This document shows, one piece after another, positions 50,701 through 62,249 of a stretch of DNA of 64,000 nt (its first letter is position 1; every line of letters starts with the position of its first letter). The stretch is from Capra hircus. Taxonomy: Eukaryota; Chordata; Mammalia; Artiodactyla; Bovidae. The DNA is taken from assembly GCF_001704415.2 (NCBI RefSeq), contig NC_030836.1, forward strand, positions 25,580,001 through 25,644,000, written 5' to 3'. Position numbers and translations under genes: made by a program. The notes beneath the pieces are model-generated. The model searched no databases. It was not told where the DNA came from and saw only the letters and a program-made list of their open reading frames with translations.

Positions 50701-51500
50701 AGGAAAAAAAGGTGACATAGTCTGATGTTTTAAACATTATTTTATCAGAATTCTCTTCTTATTGAGTTTAAAAAGTGGTAATTACTAGCCAGTTTAGTGG
50801 AGTTATAGTAATGGAAAACAAAAGAGAATTTTCAATAATAAAAAAGTATTAATAAGGATGAGTACTATGTAACAATATATGAAACAGTCCAACAGTATAT
50901 AATGAACCAAGACACAACTCATGAAACGCCCTCAAAATATATTGGGGAAAAAAACTAGGAAATGCTAAGTGGATTTGATTAACTACATTTATCAGAGGTT
51001 GACAGATCATTAAAAATTAGTAATTTAGTGAAACTAAATAGTGAAGTCAGTAAGTGTGAATGGATACAGAAAGATGATACAATTAAGTCCATCCCCTGCC
51101 CCCAAATACATAAGGAACATTTATAAAGATTGTCGATTACCTGGGTCACAGTGCAAACCTTAACAGATTTCAGAGGGTGAATGTAAACCCACATTTCTGT
51201 GATCTCAATTCAGCTAAGTTAGAATCAACCACAATATAACACATTTTAAAATGTTTCAAGGCTAAAAGCATACTCTTAAATGAATCACTGAATTAAAGAG
51301 AAAACTAGGAATTACAAAATATTTATAACTGACAGTAAAAGTACCACAAAACAAAATGTGGTACTGTTAAAGTTTATATTCTTAAATGCATTTTTTAAAC
51401 AAGAAAGATCAAGGATAAGAGTATTAATCATAAAGTAAAAGGAAGTTTTTATAAATGAGCAGAAAGTGGTAAGATTAAAAACACCAGTATCAATAAAATA
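47732..51500. other. Former LDHAL6A intron space, AT-rich
   Basis: No intact exon on either strand and no young SINE. One copy of a 37-bp repeat lies at 48694-48730. Middle LDH exons were sought on the minus strand and not found. Confidence 0.5.
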
Positions 51501-51739
51501 GCTAATTCTTGGGGGAGAGGAGGACTAATAAATTAGAAAAATAACTAGCAATACTAGGGCACAACATCCCCAACAAATAGGAAACAGAAGAGTTAAGCAC
51601 ATATACAGTAGAGGTTTAAAAACTCATAAAACCCATGCCAATATATTTTAAACCTTGGGTGAAAGGGACAACTCAATTAAGAATGGAAAATCTGGACAAA
51701 TTACACTGATGAAGTTTTATCAAAAATCTAGCCCCTCAC

Positions 51740-52340
51740 CCTTCAAATTGTTTTATCAAAATTTCAAGAACAGTTCATTCTTATCTCAGGCAACCTGTTT
51801 GATTAGATAATAGGAAAAAATTTTTGGTGGGGACATAGTAAAACCTTGATACCAAAACTGAGCAAAGAGCACATGAAAAATAGTAAATCTTATTTACAGA
51901 TACATACTAAATAAAATATTACAAATAAGTGGGGTTTTTGAAAAATAGTTCATGACCAAGAAAGTTTTACCCAGAAATGCAAAGATGGTTCAATATCAGA
52001 AAGTCTATTAATATATCACACCATGTTAGATTTAAAGAAAAAGATCATTTGAGTTGTAGAAAAACCTGATGAAATTCCAAATGAATTAAGAGTTTAATAA
52101 AGGTAAATTTCAACAATCTAGGAAGAAAAGGAAACAACCTGAAAAGGCATCAAAAATCAAAAACAAGCATCACAAATAATGAAGAAAAATTAGAAGGATT
52201 TCCATTGCAACCAAGAACAAGACAAAGATACCCACTATCACTGTTTCTGTTTAACATTTTACTGGAGTTCCTACAGCCAGTGCGATAGTACAGGAAAAGG
52301 ATAAAGGTCTTATAGAAAAAAGGCCTTATTTGGAGGTGGT
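51740..52340 (+). mobile_element. Decayed L1 ORF2 fragment
   Basis: Plus-strand remnants of reverse-transcriptase coding: AAAGATGGTTCAATATCAGA (the WFNIR region), then EGFPLQPRTRQRYPLSLFLF and NILLEFLQP with a stop after it. Many stops and indels. Confidence 0.75.
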
Positions 52341-52869
52341 AGATGTGTCTAGCTGAAAATGTATACACACACCTCTTTTATTTAAAACACAGCTGCATAA
52401 AACTATAAAATTTATTTTGGGGCCTACAAGATATAGAAGGTATTTGACAACAGCAATCCAAAGGAGGAAGGGAAAGACACTAGTAGAGCACAGAAGTGAC
52501 ACCAGACAGTAACTCATATCTAGACAAAGAAAAAACACCAAAAAATGAAAAATAAGAAAGTTAATATTAACAAAACTATATTTTTTCTATTAGCTTCTAC
52601 AAAAGACTTAAGATTATATAAAGCAATTATAACACATTACATTTTTAATACAGACATACAAAATAACACAAAAGTGATGAGATACTGAAGCTATAATGGA
52701 GCAAAGTTTCTGTATTTTAGAATTAAGTGTGCAAAATATAAAGTATGTCCTGGAACTTTAAGCTGATACTGTAACCACAAGAGAAAACCCTAAAAAAAAA
52801 GATCCTCAAAAAACATAATTTGAAATGTATTAAATATATTGTCACTCTACTTATTTAACTTTGCATATA

Positions 52870-53695
52870 TGCAGAGTACATCATGTGAAATGCTGGGTTG
52901 GATGAATCACAAGCTGGAATCAAGATTGCGAGGAGAAATATCAACAACCTCAGCTACACAAATGATACCACTCTAATAGAAAGCAAAGAGGAACTAAAAA
53001 GCTTTTTATGAAGGTGAAAGAGGAGAGTGAAAAAGATGGCTTAAAACTCAACGTTCAAAAAATTAAGAGATCATGGCAACCAGTCCCATCACTTCATGGC
53101 ATATAGAAGGGGAAAAGTAGAAACAGTAACAGATTTTATTTTCTTGGGCTCCAAAATCACTGGATGGTGACTGCAGCCATGAAATTAAAAGATGCTTGCT
53201 CCTTGGAAGGAAAGCTATGACAAGCCTGGACAGCATATTAAAAAGCAGAGACATTACTTTGCCAACAAAGGTCCGTCTAGTCAAAGCTATGGTTTTTCCA
53301 ATACTCATGTACGGATGTGAGAGTCTGAGCACTGAAGAACTGACGCTTTTGAACTGTGCTGTTGGAGAAGACTCTTGAGAGGCCCTTGGACTGCAAGGAG
53401 ATCCAACCAATCAACCCCCAAAGAAATCAGTCCTGAATATTCACTGGAAGGACTGATGCTGAAGCTAAAACTCCAATACTTTGGCCACCTGATGAGAACA
53501 GACGACTCATTGGAAAAGATTCTGATGCTAGGAAAGAGAGGGCAAGAGGAGAAGGGGGCAACAGAGCATGAGATGGCTGAATGGCAAGGGACAAGAGTTT
53601 GAGCAAACTTTGGGAGATAGGGAAGAGCAGGGAAGCCTGACGCACTGTAGTCCATGGAGTCACAAAGAGACAGACAAAACTTAGCATCTAAACAA
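52870..53695 (+). mobile_element. BovB (RTE) LINE 3' half, RT C-terminal region
   Basis: Reads through INNLSYTNDTTLIESKEELK (RT palm), KVRLVKAMVFPILMYGCESL, SNQSTPKEISPEYSLEGLML and LKLQYFGHLM in shifting frames, then a tail ending near 53695. The RT active-site motif YADD is YTND here. Dead copy. Confidence 0.9.
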
Positions 53696-54352
53696 CAAAA
53701 AATAATTAAAATGGAACTTTAGAAACTATCCCCTTAAGGCAAAAAAAAAAAAGTAAAGGACAAGAAACAGGAGACGCAAGACATAGAAAAATAGCAAAAT
53801 GGCAGGCATAAATCCAACATTACAATAACATTAAATGTGAATAAACAAGCCATTCAAAATGCAGAGATTTTCACAGTGTATAAAATGAGATCTATATTGC
53901 TTTCTAGAAGAGGCATCTTTTTTTGAGTACTATTTTCCAAAGCCTTTGAAAAGCACTAAACCCATCTTTGCTTGTTTGCATCCAGTTATGAGTCTATATA
54001 TGTCAACTTGGTGGAGGACCTCTAAGTTGAACACCAAAGCAAACATTTGATGAAAACAAGAAACTAGGGTAATGGATAGCCTCTATAAAATGAATAGGGA
54101 AGAAAAAAGTCTGTAAACGTTGAAGTTGTGATAGTTAAGAACTGTGGCAAAGAATCTCAGGCCAAAGATACCATCAAGGAGTATTTCAAATTTAAGACAT
54201 GACAAAAAAACTTAATCCTGTTCCTCAAAAAAGAAAAATTGCAAGAGAATTTTAGAAATATCCGAAACAAATGAAAACAACATCACAACATACCAAAATT
54301 TATGGGCTGCAACTTATACAGTGCTTAAAGGGAAAAAAATCAATGCCTGTTT

Positions 54353-54490
54353 GGAAGGAGCCCAGGTTTGATCCCTGGTTGGAGAACTAGATCCCATGTG
54401 CTGCAGCTGAGTTTGCTTGCCATAACAAAGACTGAAGATTCTGCATGCCACAACTAAACGTGGCGCAGCCAAGTAAATTAATTTTAGAAA
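54353..54490 (+). repeat. tRNA-derived SINE (CHR/ART type), 5' part lost
   Basis: GTTTGATCCCTGGTTGGAGA, ACTAGATCCCATGTGCTGCA and GGCGCAGCCAAGTAAATTA. Confidence 0.78.
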
Positions 54491-54499
54491 TGCCTGCAG

Positions 54500-55950
54500 A
54501 TGCTTAACAGAAAACAGGAAAGATCTTAAATAAATAACTATCTTAAGAAACAAGAAAAAAAGAGCAGCCTAAATACAAAGAAAACAGGAAATAGTAAAGG
54601 CTAGAATGGAAGTAAAAAATAGAAAGTCAATAGAGAAAATTAATGACATCTTCCTAGAGAAGAGGAAGTCATTCACTTTCACTCATCTGGTGCTTAGCAT
54701 TTACCTGGCATACAGAAGCTCAGTAAGTTTTCTGAATAAATAGATTAAAATATAGGACCCTTTCCAACTTTGAAACTTTATAGTTCTTTAATCAGGCAAT
54801 GTTACTTGCAAAAAGGAATCACTATATTTCTAGCATGCTACATTGTTGTAATAAAGGTGGGAAATTATATATTTGTATTTGCAAAAGAAACTCTAGAAGA
54901 TATACAGGAAACAGACAAACGGTTTCCTAAAGCGGAATTTAGGGGAAAGGTTAGATGGAAACAGAATGAAAATATGACATATGCATATCTTTTTATATTA
55001 CTTTTATTTTTTAACCTTGTGAATGTATTACCTTTGAAAAATGTAGATAAGTACGTATTATCTTTAGTATATATCATTAAAATTTGCACTAAAAAAAAAA
55101 CTGATTTGAGCTAGTACTTAGAAATAAATGATCAAGTATCCATAATTAAAGTACATGTCCAACTTATACTGTTGGATCTTTTTCCTGTATTCTAATTGGT
55201 GGAACTTCACAGTCAAGCAATTTAAACTAGACTATAACTTACTAGCCTAGAAGTTGAAACTATCACAAGGAAAAGGTTGTTGCTTAATGAGACGCCAATG
55301 CTTTCTAGATACTCTGAATTAGTACAGAGATTTAGTAGCATGGAGCAGAATTGACAAAACTAGCTTTGAAATATAGTTTTTAAAATGCTGTGTGTAGAAA
55401 TGAGCACACCTAGCACTCAGATTATAATATCATACTCTTAAGGAATCAGGCTCCCTGAAAAAAAGGCTGATTTATGATTGAGGCAGGAAATATATGAGAT
55501 GAAGAAGCTGAGACATCTTACATGCCAGAAACTAAGGAAGTGCTCAAAACAAAAACTCTATATTGATTGGAGGTATGTCAAAAGGACACAGTTGTCAATT
55601 GACAGGTTGCACACTCTTTCTGCTACCTATTTCTCCAGTTGTTCTAGTGAGCTGAGCTTCCTAGTCAAGCAAAGGGGCACCTCATACTGTTACTACATGA
55701 GTGAAAGTGAAATATCAACATGCTTTCACATAGAGATGTTTCTAACACAGAGGATACCAATAAGAACTATAAAAAGCAGCCCCCTCTGGATGCAACAATA
55801 GAAAACAGCACCTGTTCCTCTGGGGTAAGCCAACAGGGGCTGGATAGGCCCCCACTCACCTCTTGAACTAGACGCAACCTGCACAACCATATGCAGTGGA
55901 CTTGCCTGCACCCGAGGAAAGTTTGCTTAACCCAATGGCACAGAATGAAC
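54500..55950. other. Intergenic AT-rich DNA, no gene seen
   Basis: Frames at 54770-55114 and 55478-55801 lack any family pattern or promoter; probably chance. Confidence 0.5.
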
Positions 55951-55956
55951 GAATGA

Positions 55957-56155
55957 ATGAAAGTCGCTTAGTCGTGTCCAACTCTGCAACCCCATGGACT
56001 GTAGCCTGGCAGGCTCCTCTGTCCATGGAATTCTCCAGGCCAGATTACTGGGGTGGGTAACCTTTCGCTTCTCAAGGGGATCTTCCCAACCCAGGGATCG
56101 AACCCAGGTCTCCTGCATTGCAGGCAGATTCTTTACTGTCTGACCCGCCAGGGCT
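55957..56155 (-). repeat. Bov-tA SINE
   Basis: Inverse element GAAAGTCGCTTAGTCGTGTC to the tRNA-like AGGTCTCCTGCATTGCAGGC and CCGCCAGGGC. Confidence 0.9.
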
Positions 56156-56159
56156 CAGA

Positions 56160-57283
56160 GCGCATAACTTCTCTGGAGAAGGGGGAGAGGAGGCAGACTT
56201 TTAATAACTGCTTTTATCACCAGGTTAAGTCACATAGTTACAAAGTAGTTAGAAATTTCTGAAAGGATATTACTGTTTTTTTTTTTTTTTAATTATTCTT
56301 ACATAAATAAGTATCTGGTACTTCACTGGAAAACTACTGTTCTATAGGCCTTGGCCAAAAAAATACAACCCCTGGTTGTCTCCAGCCCACTGGGAAAGAA
56401 GCCATGTGCAGAACATGAGGCTTCTAAAAGAGGACACAAGTCAGGGTGAGTCAGGGCCTTTGGTAATCCCAGAGCCACCAGCCAGATTCCAAAGAGGGAG
56501 CTCAAGTGGGTTTTCTGGGACACTCTACTTGAATTATTGTTCACTAGTCAACACAATAGATCTTCAAAAGAGAACAATTAATTAACATGATAAGGAGGTG
56601 ACTTCATTCTTTGGACTATATGTCATAATTGTGTTCTGACAGCCTTAACAAAAACAGCCTCCATCATTTGCAGGTGTGAAGATAACAGTTCTCCACCAGG
56701 CTGTTTATTTTTGCTGAAGACAGTAAGAGATTGACAGGCTATAAATGACACTTTTATTTTTTATTTATTATGTTTACAGGCTTCACTGGTTGAGTCAATG
56801 GTAGGCTTGTTAAGTGATGAAAGGAAATTTTATTAAAGCAGCATGTATTTATTTTATTCTAGAATAATAAAGTACATGAAGAGTTTTCTGGTTTGTTCAT
56901 AATCTGTTAAAAATTGAGTTATTTTGCTGATGTGGTAACTCACTTGAGGACCTCGCCACTTCTGAAAATGCCATATACCTACCTGCTTCTTAAATTTGTC
57001 CAAGCACCTAACAGACTTGTTCAGAGCTGAAGCAGCAAGCAACTGACTGCTCTTGAACAAGAGCTGCTTTTCTGGGGCTACAGCTGACTATGCTAGGAAG
57101 CAGCCATGGAGCAAGGCAGCACAGGCAGATGAAAAAACTTTCTCTTTAAAGGCAACATACTCAAATGACTCTCTGGCATAGCTAATTTCTGTTATCACAT
57201 ATTAGCTTATATATGATCCCCTAAGCTTAATTTTTTTAATAGGCTGACTGCACTGACTTGTTGACAACAGTGTACAACTTAAC
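56160..57283. other. Former LDHAL6A intron 1 side, no gene seen
   Basis: AT-rich DNA downstream of the dead first coding exon; nothing recognised beyond a T run near 56276-56290. Confidence 0.5.
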
Positions 57284-57382
57284 TTTTAGTAAGATGCTGA
57301 CTGCACAGGCCAAGTGGCAGCCAATCCACTTCCTATAGTGAAGCTCTTCCTCTTCTGAAGTTCACACTTGATGGTGGCCATC
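57284..57382 (-). pseudogene. LDHAL6A: LDHAL6A relic, first coding exon
   Basis: On the minus strand an acceptor (tttttcctcag) precedes ATGGCCACCATCAAG (start codon 57381-57379), giving MATIKCEL. About 25-30 nt are then missing relative to LDH family exons. A recognisable tail follows (TATAGGAAGTGGATT, then GGCCTGTGCAGTCAGCATC), corresponding to the VGTGSVG...ACAVSILLK nucleotide-binding loop, now out of frame and ending in TAA. A weak donor (gttaag) remains at 57283. Confidence 0.8.
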
Positions 57383-57639
57383 CTGAGGAAAAACTGCAAA
57401 GCCTCTTCCGATTTGGAATTGGTCTGTAGTGAGAGGGGTCATATACAGTACTCCTGGGCGCCAGTGGGGGAGGAGGTGCTGCAGACACTTAGGGAATGAT
57501 CCAGAAGACAAACCAAGTGGAGGGGGAGGAAAAAGGCGCAGTAAAGAGGCGTTAAGAGGGATGAAGGAAGGAAAAGGGGCTGCTCCACCAAAAATGAGAC
57601 TTAGCACTGGGAAAGCTCTTCCTCCCATTTGCCCTCCCC

Positions 57640-58080
57640 AGCTCTTAGCTCCAGGCTGGAGCCCAGCATTCTTGGCGAGTCCACAGGCCCCAGGCCAGAA
57701 GGTTCAGGCGCGCAGTACCTCAGCCCACCTTCAGATGCATGCAGAGCCAGCCTCCCCTGAGCGGCAGGCACACCACCAGCCCGCAGGGAGCAAAGAGCCA
57801 ACGCCAGGAAACAGAAATTCACTCCCACAGCCCCCGATTCTCCCACAGGTGCGGACGACTCCCGCAGCCCAACTCAGGCTGCCCACGCAAGAGGAAGAGG
57901 AAGATGGAGAAAGCTGGCGGAAGCTCAGAGGAGGAAAGCCGCTGGCTACTGAGGCTGCGCGAGGCGGCGGCCAGCCGCGCACACCTCGCGGGCCGAGGCC
58001 ACCTGGAGCGGGCGCTGGACACTCAGCGATGAGGCGGCGCGCCCGCTGCCTGCCACCTGCGCACCCTGCAGGCTGATGCT
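57640..58080 (-). promoter_or_regulatory. CpG island, probable relic promoter of LDHAL6A
   Basis: GC-rich block with dense CpG (especially 57900-58060) in an AT-rich region. It lies roughly 260-700 nt upstream, on the minus strand, of the dead LDHAL6A first coding exon, where a 5' noncoding exon and promoter are expected. Frames of 154 and 215 codons occur on opposite strands, as GC-rich DNA gives by chance; none matches a family I know. The strand is inferred from the LDH relic. Confidence 0.55.
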
Positions 58081-58270
58081 TCTGGCCGGCGGGCTTCAGA
58101 GGCTCACTGGGCTCCAAGCGCACAGGGTGAAGCAGGCACACTCGGCCATCACACAGAGCATTCCTTGCCCAGAATCCAGCTACAGGGGAGCCCAAGTAAA
58201 TTTATTTTTAAAAACCTTGTCTAAATGTATAGGATAAGTAAGGACTTTTGCTTCCTGATTCAGAAAGTTC

Positions 58271-58400
58271 CCCTGGAGAATGGAATGGCTACTCACTCCA
58301 GTATTCTTGCCTGGAGAATCCCATGGACAGAAGAGCCTGGCAGGCTGCAGTCCTGGGGGTCAGGAAGTGACGACTGAGAGACTAACCCTGTCACTTTCAC
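58271..58400 (+). repeat. Bov-A2 SINE, single unit
   Basis: CTGGAGAATGGAATGGCTAC, CAGTATTCTTGCCTGGAGAA, ending in a diverged GTGACGACTGAGAGACTAA. Confidence 0.85.
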
Positions 58401-58756
58401 TTTTTCACTGGGAATTTTTTACCAGGGCTGTGGGAGAAAGGAATCGCAGGGCTGCTTTTTACCACCCACAAATATGAGCTGAAGTAGAAAAAAATTTTGA
58501 ACACTCTATGCAAGAGATTTTTTAAATGAGATGCAAAACTAAGACTTTGATCAAGGCAGTGCTAATTGATAACCATAGACACAACTGATAACCATTTCTA
58601 CAGCTCATTATTTATGAAGTCTGTTAAATGTAGAATATAATAAAATCCCCCCTCATTCCTTACTTGTCCCACCACATTCTACTTGACTGTTTTCTAACTC
58701 ACTTGTGAATCATAAAACATAATACACATCTGACAAATTCTTTTACAAAATGTAGA

Positions 58757-59010
58757 GCAGTGTTTCTCAACTTTTTTTTCATTGTCTACTCAAAAGCTTT
58801 TTCAGACATTATCCCTAAGTGTTCAGCTCCCTCACCTGTCCCCACATTGTGAAATTAAATATTATAGAATGAGACTTGTGTCTGGTAGGCCTGAGCTTTG
58901 GCGAGTCAAACCTTTGTAATATCAAAGATTTTTTTCACCAACCTCCCACCCAAGAACCAATTTTCACCCCTTGGGACAGTAATGGTCCAGTTGAGAACAC
59001 ACAGTGTAGA
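58757..59010. mobile_element. Possible hAT-type DNA transposon relic
   Basis: Begins AGCAGTGTTTCTCAACTTTT and ends near AGTTGAGAACACACAGTGTA, imperfect inverted ends around 250 nt, as in nonautonomous hAT elements. Confidence 0.5.
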
Positions 59011-60167
59011 GCAATTTTATTCCCTAGAATATTCCCTGTAGAAAGTATATTTTTCAGCTTTTTTGATCTCTGCAAGGTTTTCCTAAAATGAAGTTTTAAT
59101 TTGGTATATAAGAGGAACTTTAAAAAATAAAAAGACAAACCCACATTAGACTCCCCTCCTCCCCATCCTAATGAAACTCTCACTCACGACCATATTTTGT
59201 ACATTCAAGGGAAGAGGTGGAAAAAAAAGGAGAGAACAAAATAATGGGAAACTAACCATATTCAGTAGTAGATGACTGAAAGCTATTAAACACCAAGACT
59301 AGCAAGAGAGTGAACCATAACTCTCTGACCAAATGGGGTTGCCTCCACTAGAGCCATGTAAGTCCTCAGGGCCTGTATGCAAGCCTTCTAATTCTCCCAC
59401 CGGTCCTGTCCTAGTCTAATTGATAAATTACCTTGGTCCTGACTTTTCAGTTTTTGTTTCATTGTCTATTTTCTATAGCTGCCTTAAATTCTTTGTGGAA
59501 TCAAGGAAATATATATTTTTGTATGAAGCACGTGTACTCCTAACATTGGACACCAAGAGGGAGCTACCAATTGACTGTCGAGGTACCCTAAATCTTCCTG
59601 TGAGATACTTGAAGGCAGAAATCATGTCATCCTGACCTCATAACCATAATACAGTAAGCAGACTAGTCGTATGCTAAATTAATAACCTGGTCTAAACTCC
59701 CTGTGTGGTATTTCAACAGTGGGACCAAATCAACTATTTGAGTTTATATTAATTGGTATAATACTTGCAAGGTGAAGATACCTCATTTAATTTTTTTAGG
59801 CCATAAAGTTTTATTTCTATTTTCCTTCTGATATACATTGATATTAATTGTAATGATTATAAGTAGATGCATGAAGTTAGTGAAGCAATATAAAGTGAAT
59901 ATGCTGATGTCCTAATGGAAGAAAGCACAAGATGAAATTTCAATTCTAGAAATCCCATTGTTTTATGAGAAGAATCATAAGCTCTGTATAAATGATTATA
60001 CATATTCTAATAAACCTGAAGCCAACTTTTACATTTATGACATACATTTGTACAGGTTGAGCCCATTAAAATAGAGCTATAAAAGATTCCTAAAGGGGAG
60101 AAATTCTTTACCATTTCCTTTTTCTAGTCTTGAGAGACTGGAGTTATGTCATAGGTCCAATGTTCTT
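59011..60167. other. Intergenic DNA downstream of LDHC, no gene seen
   Basis: AT-rich; no conserved exon or young repeat recognised. Confidence 0.5.
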
Positions 60168-60173
60168 TTTATT
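60168..60173 (-). terminator. LDHC: Candidate LDHC polyadenylation signal
   Basis: TTTATT on the plus strand (AATAAA on the minus strand) about 80 nt past the LDHC stop. It is the nearest canonical signal; another lies near 59812. Confidence 0.5.
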
Positions 60174-60254
60174 TTTTACAGATCAGGTGAGAATACTTTC
60201 AAAATATACAGCCTACTATCTTCTGTTCTCTAAAACGCGGAACATTAAAAAGTT

Positions 60255-60419
60255 TTAAAATTTCAGGTCTTTTTGGATGTTCCAAAGTGTGCTTGCACTC
60301 TTCTTAAAAAGGGCCTCCTCCTCAGAATTCAAGTTAACTTTCACAACATCTGAGACACCATTTCGTCCCAAGACACAAGGGATACTGAGGAAGATTTCTT
60401 CTTTTATTCCATATGAGCC
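60255..60419 (-). CDS. LDHC: LDHC last coding exon (partial gene)
   Basis: Read on the minus strand, an acceptor (ttgccttttag) is followed by 165 nt of open frame: GSYGIKEEIFLSIPCVLGRN, then GVSDVVKVNLNSEEEALFKK and SASTLWNIQKDLKF, then TAA. This is the C-terminal 54 residues of an L-lactate dehydrogenase; the NLNSEEEALFKKSA and WNIQKDL wording matches LDHC, the testis/sperm isozyme that interconverts pyruvate and lactate with NAD(H). Frame and splice site are intact, so the gene looks functional here. The preceding exon was not recognised between 60420 and 64000, so the rest probably lies beyond the window. LDHA is the alternative paralog, but it ends differently (KELQF). Confidence 0.9.
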   Translation of the reverse strand, partial: GSYGIKEEIFLSIPCVLGRNGVSDVVKVNLNSEEEALFKKSASTLWNIQKDLKF

Positions 60420-60949
60420 CTAAAAGGCAAAATTAGGTTATTATTCAGTAATGTGATATGGAAAAGCTGCTATGCAAGAGAGCTTCAGAATTAGAATATA
60501 CAGAGAGCATATGGAACTCAAGAATCACTGAGGGCAGTGGAGAGAACACCACCAAAAGCATCGTAATGTCTTATGACCATGTAAGAACTTGTGTTTAATG
60601 ACACAAAGAACATTCCAGAGGACTTCAAAGGAACCAAAAAAGACATTGTCTACTTTAGCCTTAACCTTTGTCATATTTCTGTCTAAGGGAAAGGATGTCA
60701 TGCAGTCTGATGAAGGACTATGCAGCCTGTGAGATCACGCAGCCTGTGTTTGTTTTTTGGTGTAAAATAAGAGAACAGCGAAGGCAGAAGTAGGAAGTAG
60801 CTAGAAAAGCTCTGCTCTGCATAATCTCTACACCAGGGGATGCCATTAAGTTTGGACAACAGGTGCTAACAGGTGGCTTCTCAAGTTTCCAGAGGTAGAG
60901 CCTAAGGTTACAAGGTCCTCTCATGCCCAGCAGGGTTTATGTAATCTCC

Positions 60950-62249
60950 CTGCCAGTCACTAATGGAATGCACCCCTGCCCTCTTGGCTGGCCCCTGACT
61001 TCTATCCGGGTCCTTCATGATGGACAGCACCGTGGAATAGGTGCAGCCATGGCCACCACCCTATCCTGGGGCCATGGAACCTTCCATCAGCAGCCCTGAT
61101 GTTCCCTTCAACCCTGGAGCTGAAGCCAAGGCTGTAGAGGCAGCTACCAGAGCCTATTACAACCTGGGTAACTCACACAATGCCTACATGACCACACACT
61201 AGCCTCCACCTCCTCCCTGGAAGATAAGAAAACTCAGTAGATCTCTCACACCTCTCTGCCTCCCACTACCCATTGCATTTTCCTACCTCACCCCTTGGGG
61301 TTGAACATAGGGTTGGAGGCGGCAATGGGAAGGTCTTGTTCTTCCTCCAAATCTGACTGTAAAGTTGCCAGGAACTAGCACAGAGCAAGGCAGAGGCTCC
61401 TTGACTCTGGAGTGGTGCCCCCCAGCTTCCCCTGATAGCTCAGAGTCCGCTGGCACTACTCAGCCAAGCCTCCCTCTCACCATCTCTGGGGCTCTCCTCG
61501 GGAGCTCAGTGTTCCTGTTTTATTCTAGTGGCCCACAGAAGGACTCCCTATCCATCTCCTCCACTGCAGTCCAGCCCCCTCATTTTGGTAGCCACTCGAT
61601 ACTCAACCTCAACTGATTTCCTCAGACTAGTTACATGTCTTCTCCTGGCAGGGTTCCCCACCAGGCTCTACTCACATTCACTTCACTCTGGTCTATGCCT
61701 AGCCATGGAAGGCTGCTGGCCCACCAGACTGCCCACGCACATTCCCTTCCCAGTCACACTCCAGCTCCAGTTACACTCACCTCCTCCCACTTCCCTTTCC
61801 TGTCCGTGGTCCTGGTGCTACCTCTGGGTAGCTCAAGGCCTTTTGGAGCTTGAACATGAGCTGCAGGGGTTGGTTGGGCGGCATCAGGAAAAAGGCTAGT
61901 GTGGCTGGAGCAGAAGCCATTCTCCTTCCCTGCTAGTGATTCAGGAATTTGTTCCCTCTACTTTCAATGTGTCTCTTCCTACTAGCAGGGGCTTCTTAAA
62001 ACTGGAAATGCATGTCCATCCCACTTAGGGGCTGCTGGGTGGACTGGAAAAAAGGGCCCTACCCCTATGTGCTGACCACGACCTCCTGCCAGCCCCTCAG
62101 CCTACCCTCTTTCCCTTTAAGCATCATGCCTGGCTGGCAATATGACCCCTGGATGTACTGAAATTTGCTTCCTTTTGTCCTAGACTGGCCATGAAGTGAG
62201 GAAATGGTTATTTAAAGAGAATGCTCTATTTATTGACCCCCCCAAAAAA
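60950..62249 (+). other. GC-rich block, possible old processed pseudogene, parent unknown
   Basis: About 1.3 kb markedly richer in GC than its flanks, ending in CCCCCC plus a run of A at about 62238-62249 as a retrocopy might. A stretch near 61018-61200 reads like decayed coding sequence (YPGAMEPSISSPDVPFNPGA, then EAKAVEAATRAYYNLGNS), but I do not recognise the parent. Frames at 61365-61616 and 61528-61899 overlap and look like chance. It could also be unique GC-rich DNA. Confidence 0.35.

Larger units (their letters stand above)
47569..57382 (-). pseudogene. LDHAL6A: Decayed lactate dehydrogenase gene, LDHAL6A relic
   Basis: Two separate LDH exon relics on the minus strand, 9.6 kb apart and in correct order, mark a former multi-exon (not processed) LDH gene. 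The first coding exon relic is 57284-57382 and the last is 47569-47731; middle exons were not recognised by eye and may be deleted or too diverged. Position between TSG101 (tail-to-tail) and LDHC, and the wording MATIKCEL and GITDLVKVKLT, fit LDHAL6A, a testis-expressed LDH-like gene of other mammals. The relics carry frameshifts, an in-frame stop and a large in-exon deletion, so no functional protein can be made. Assignment to LDHAL6A rests on remembered family sequence and synteny. Confidence 0.78.

Noticed and set aside
57429..58195. Frames of 215, 154 and 97 codons in the second CpG island
   Set aside because: They overlap on both strands, are low complexity and match no family; treated as composition effects.
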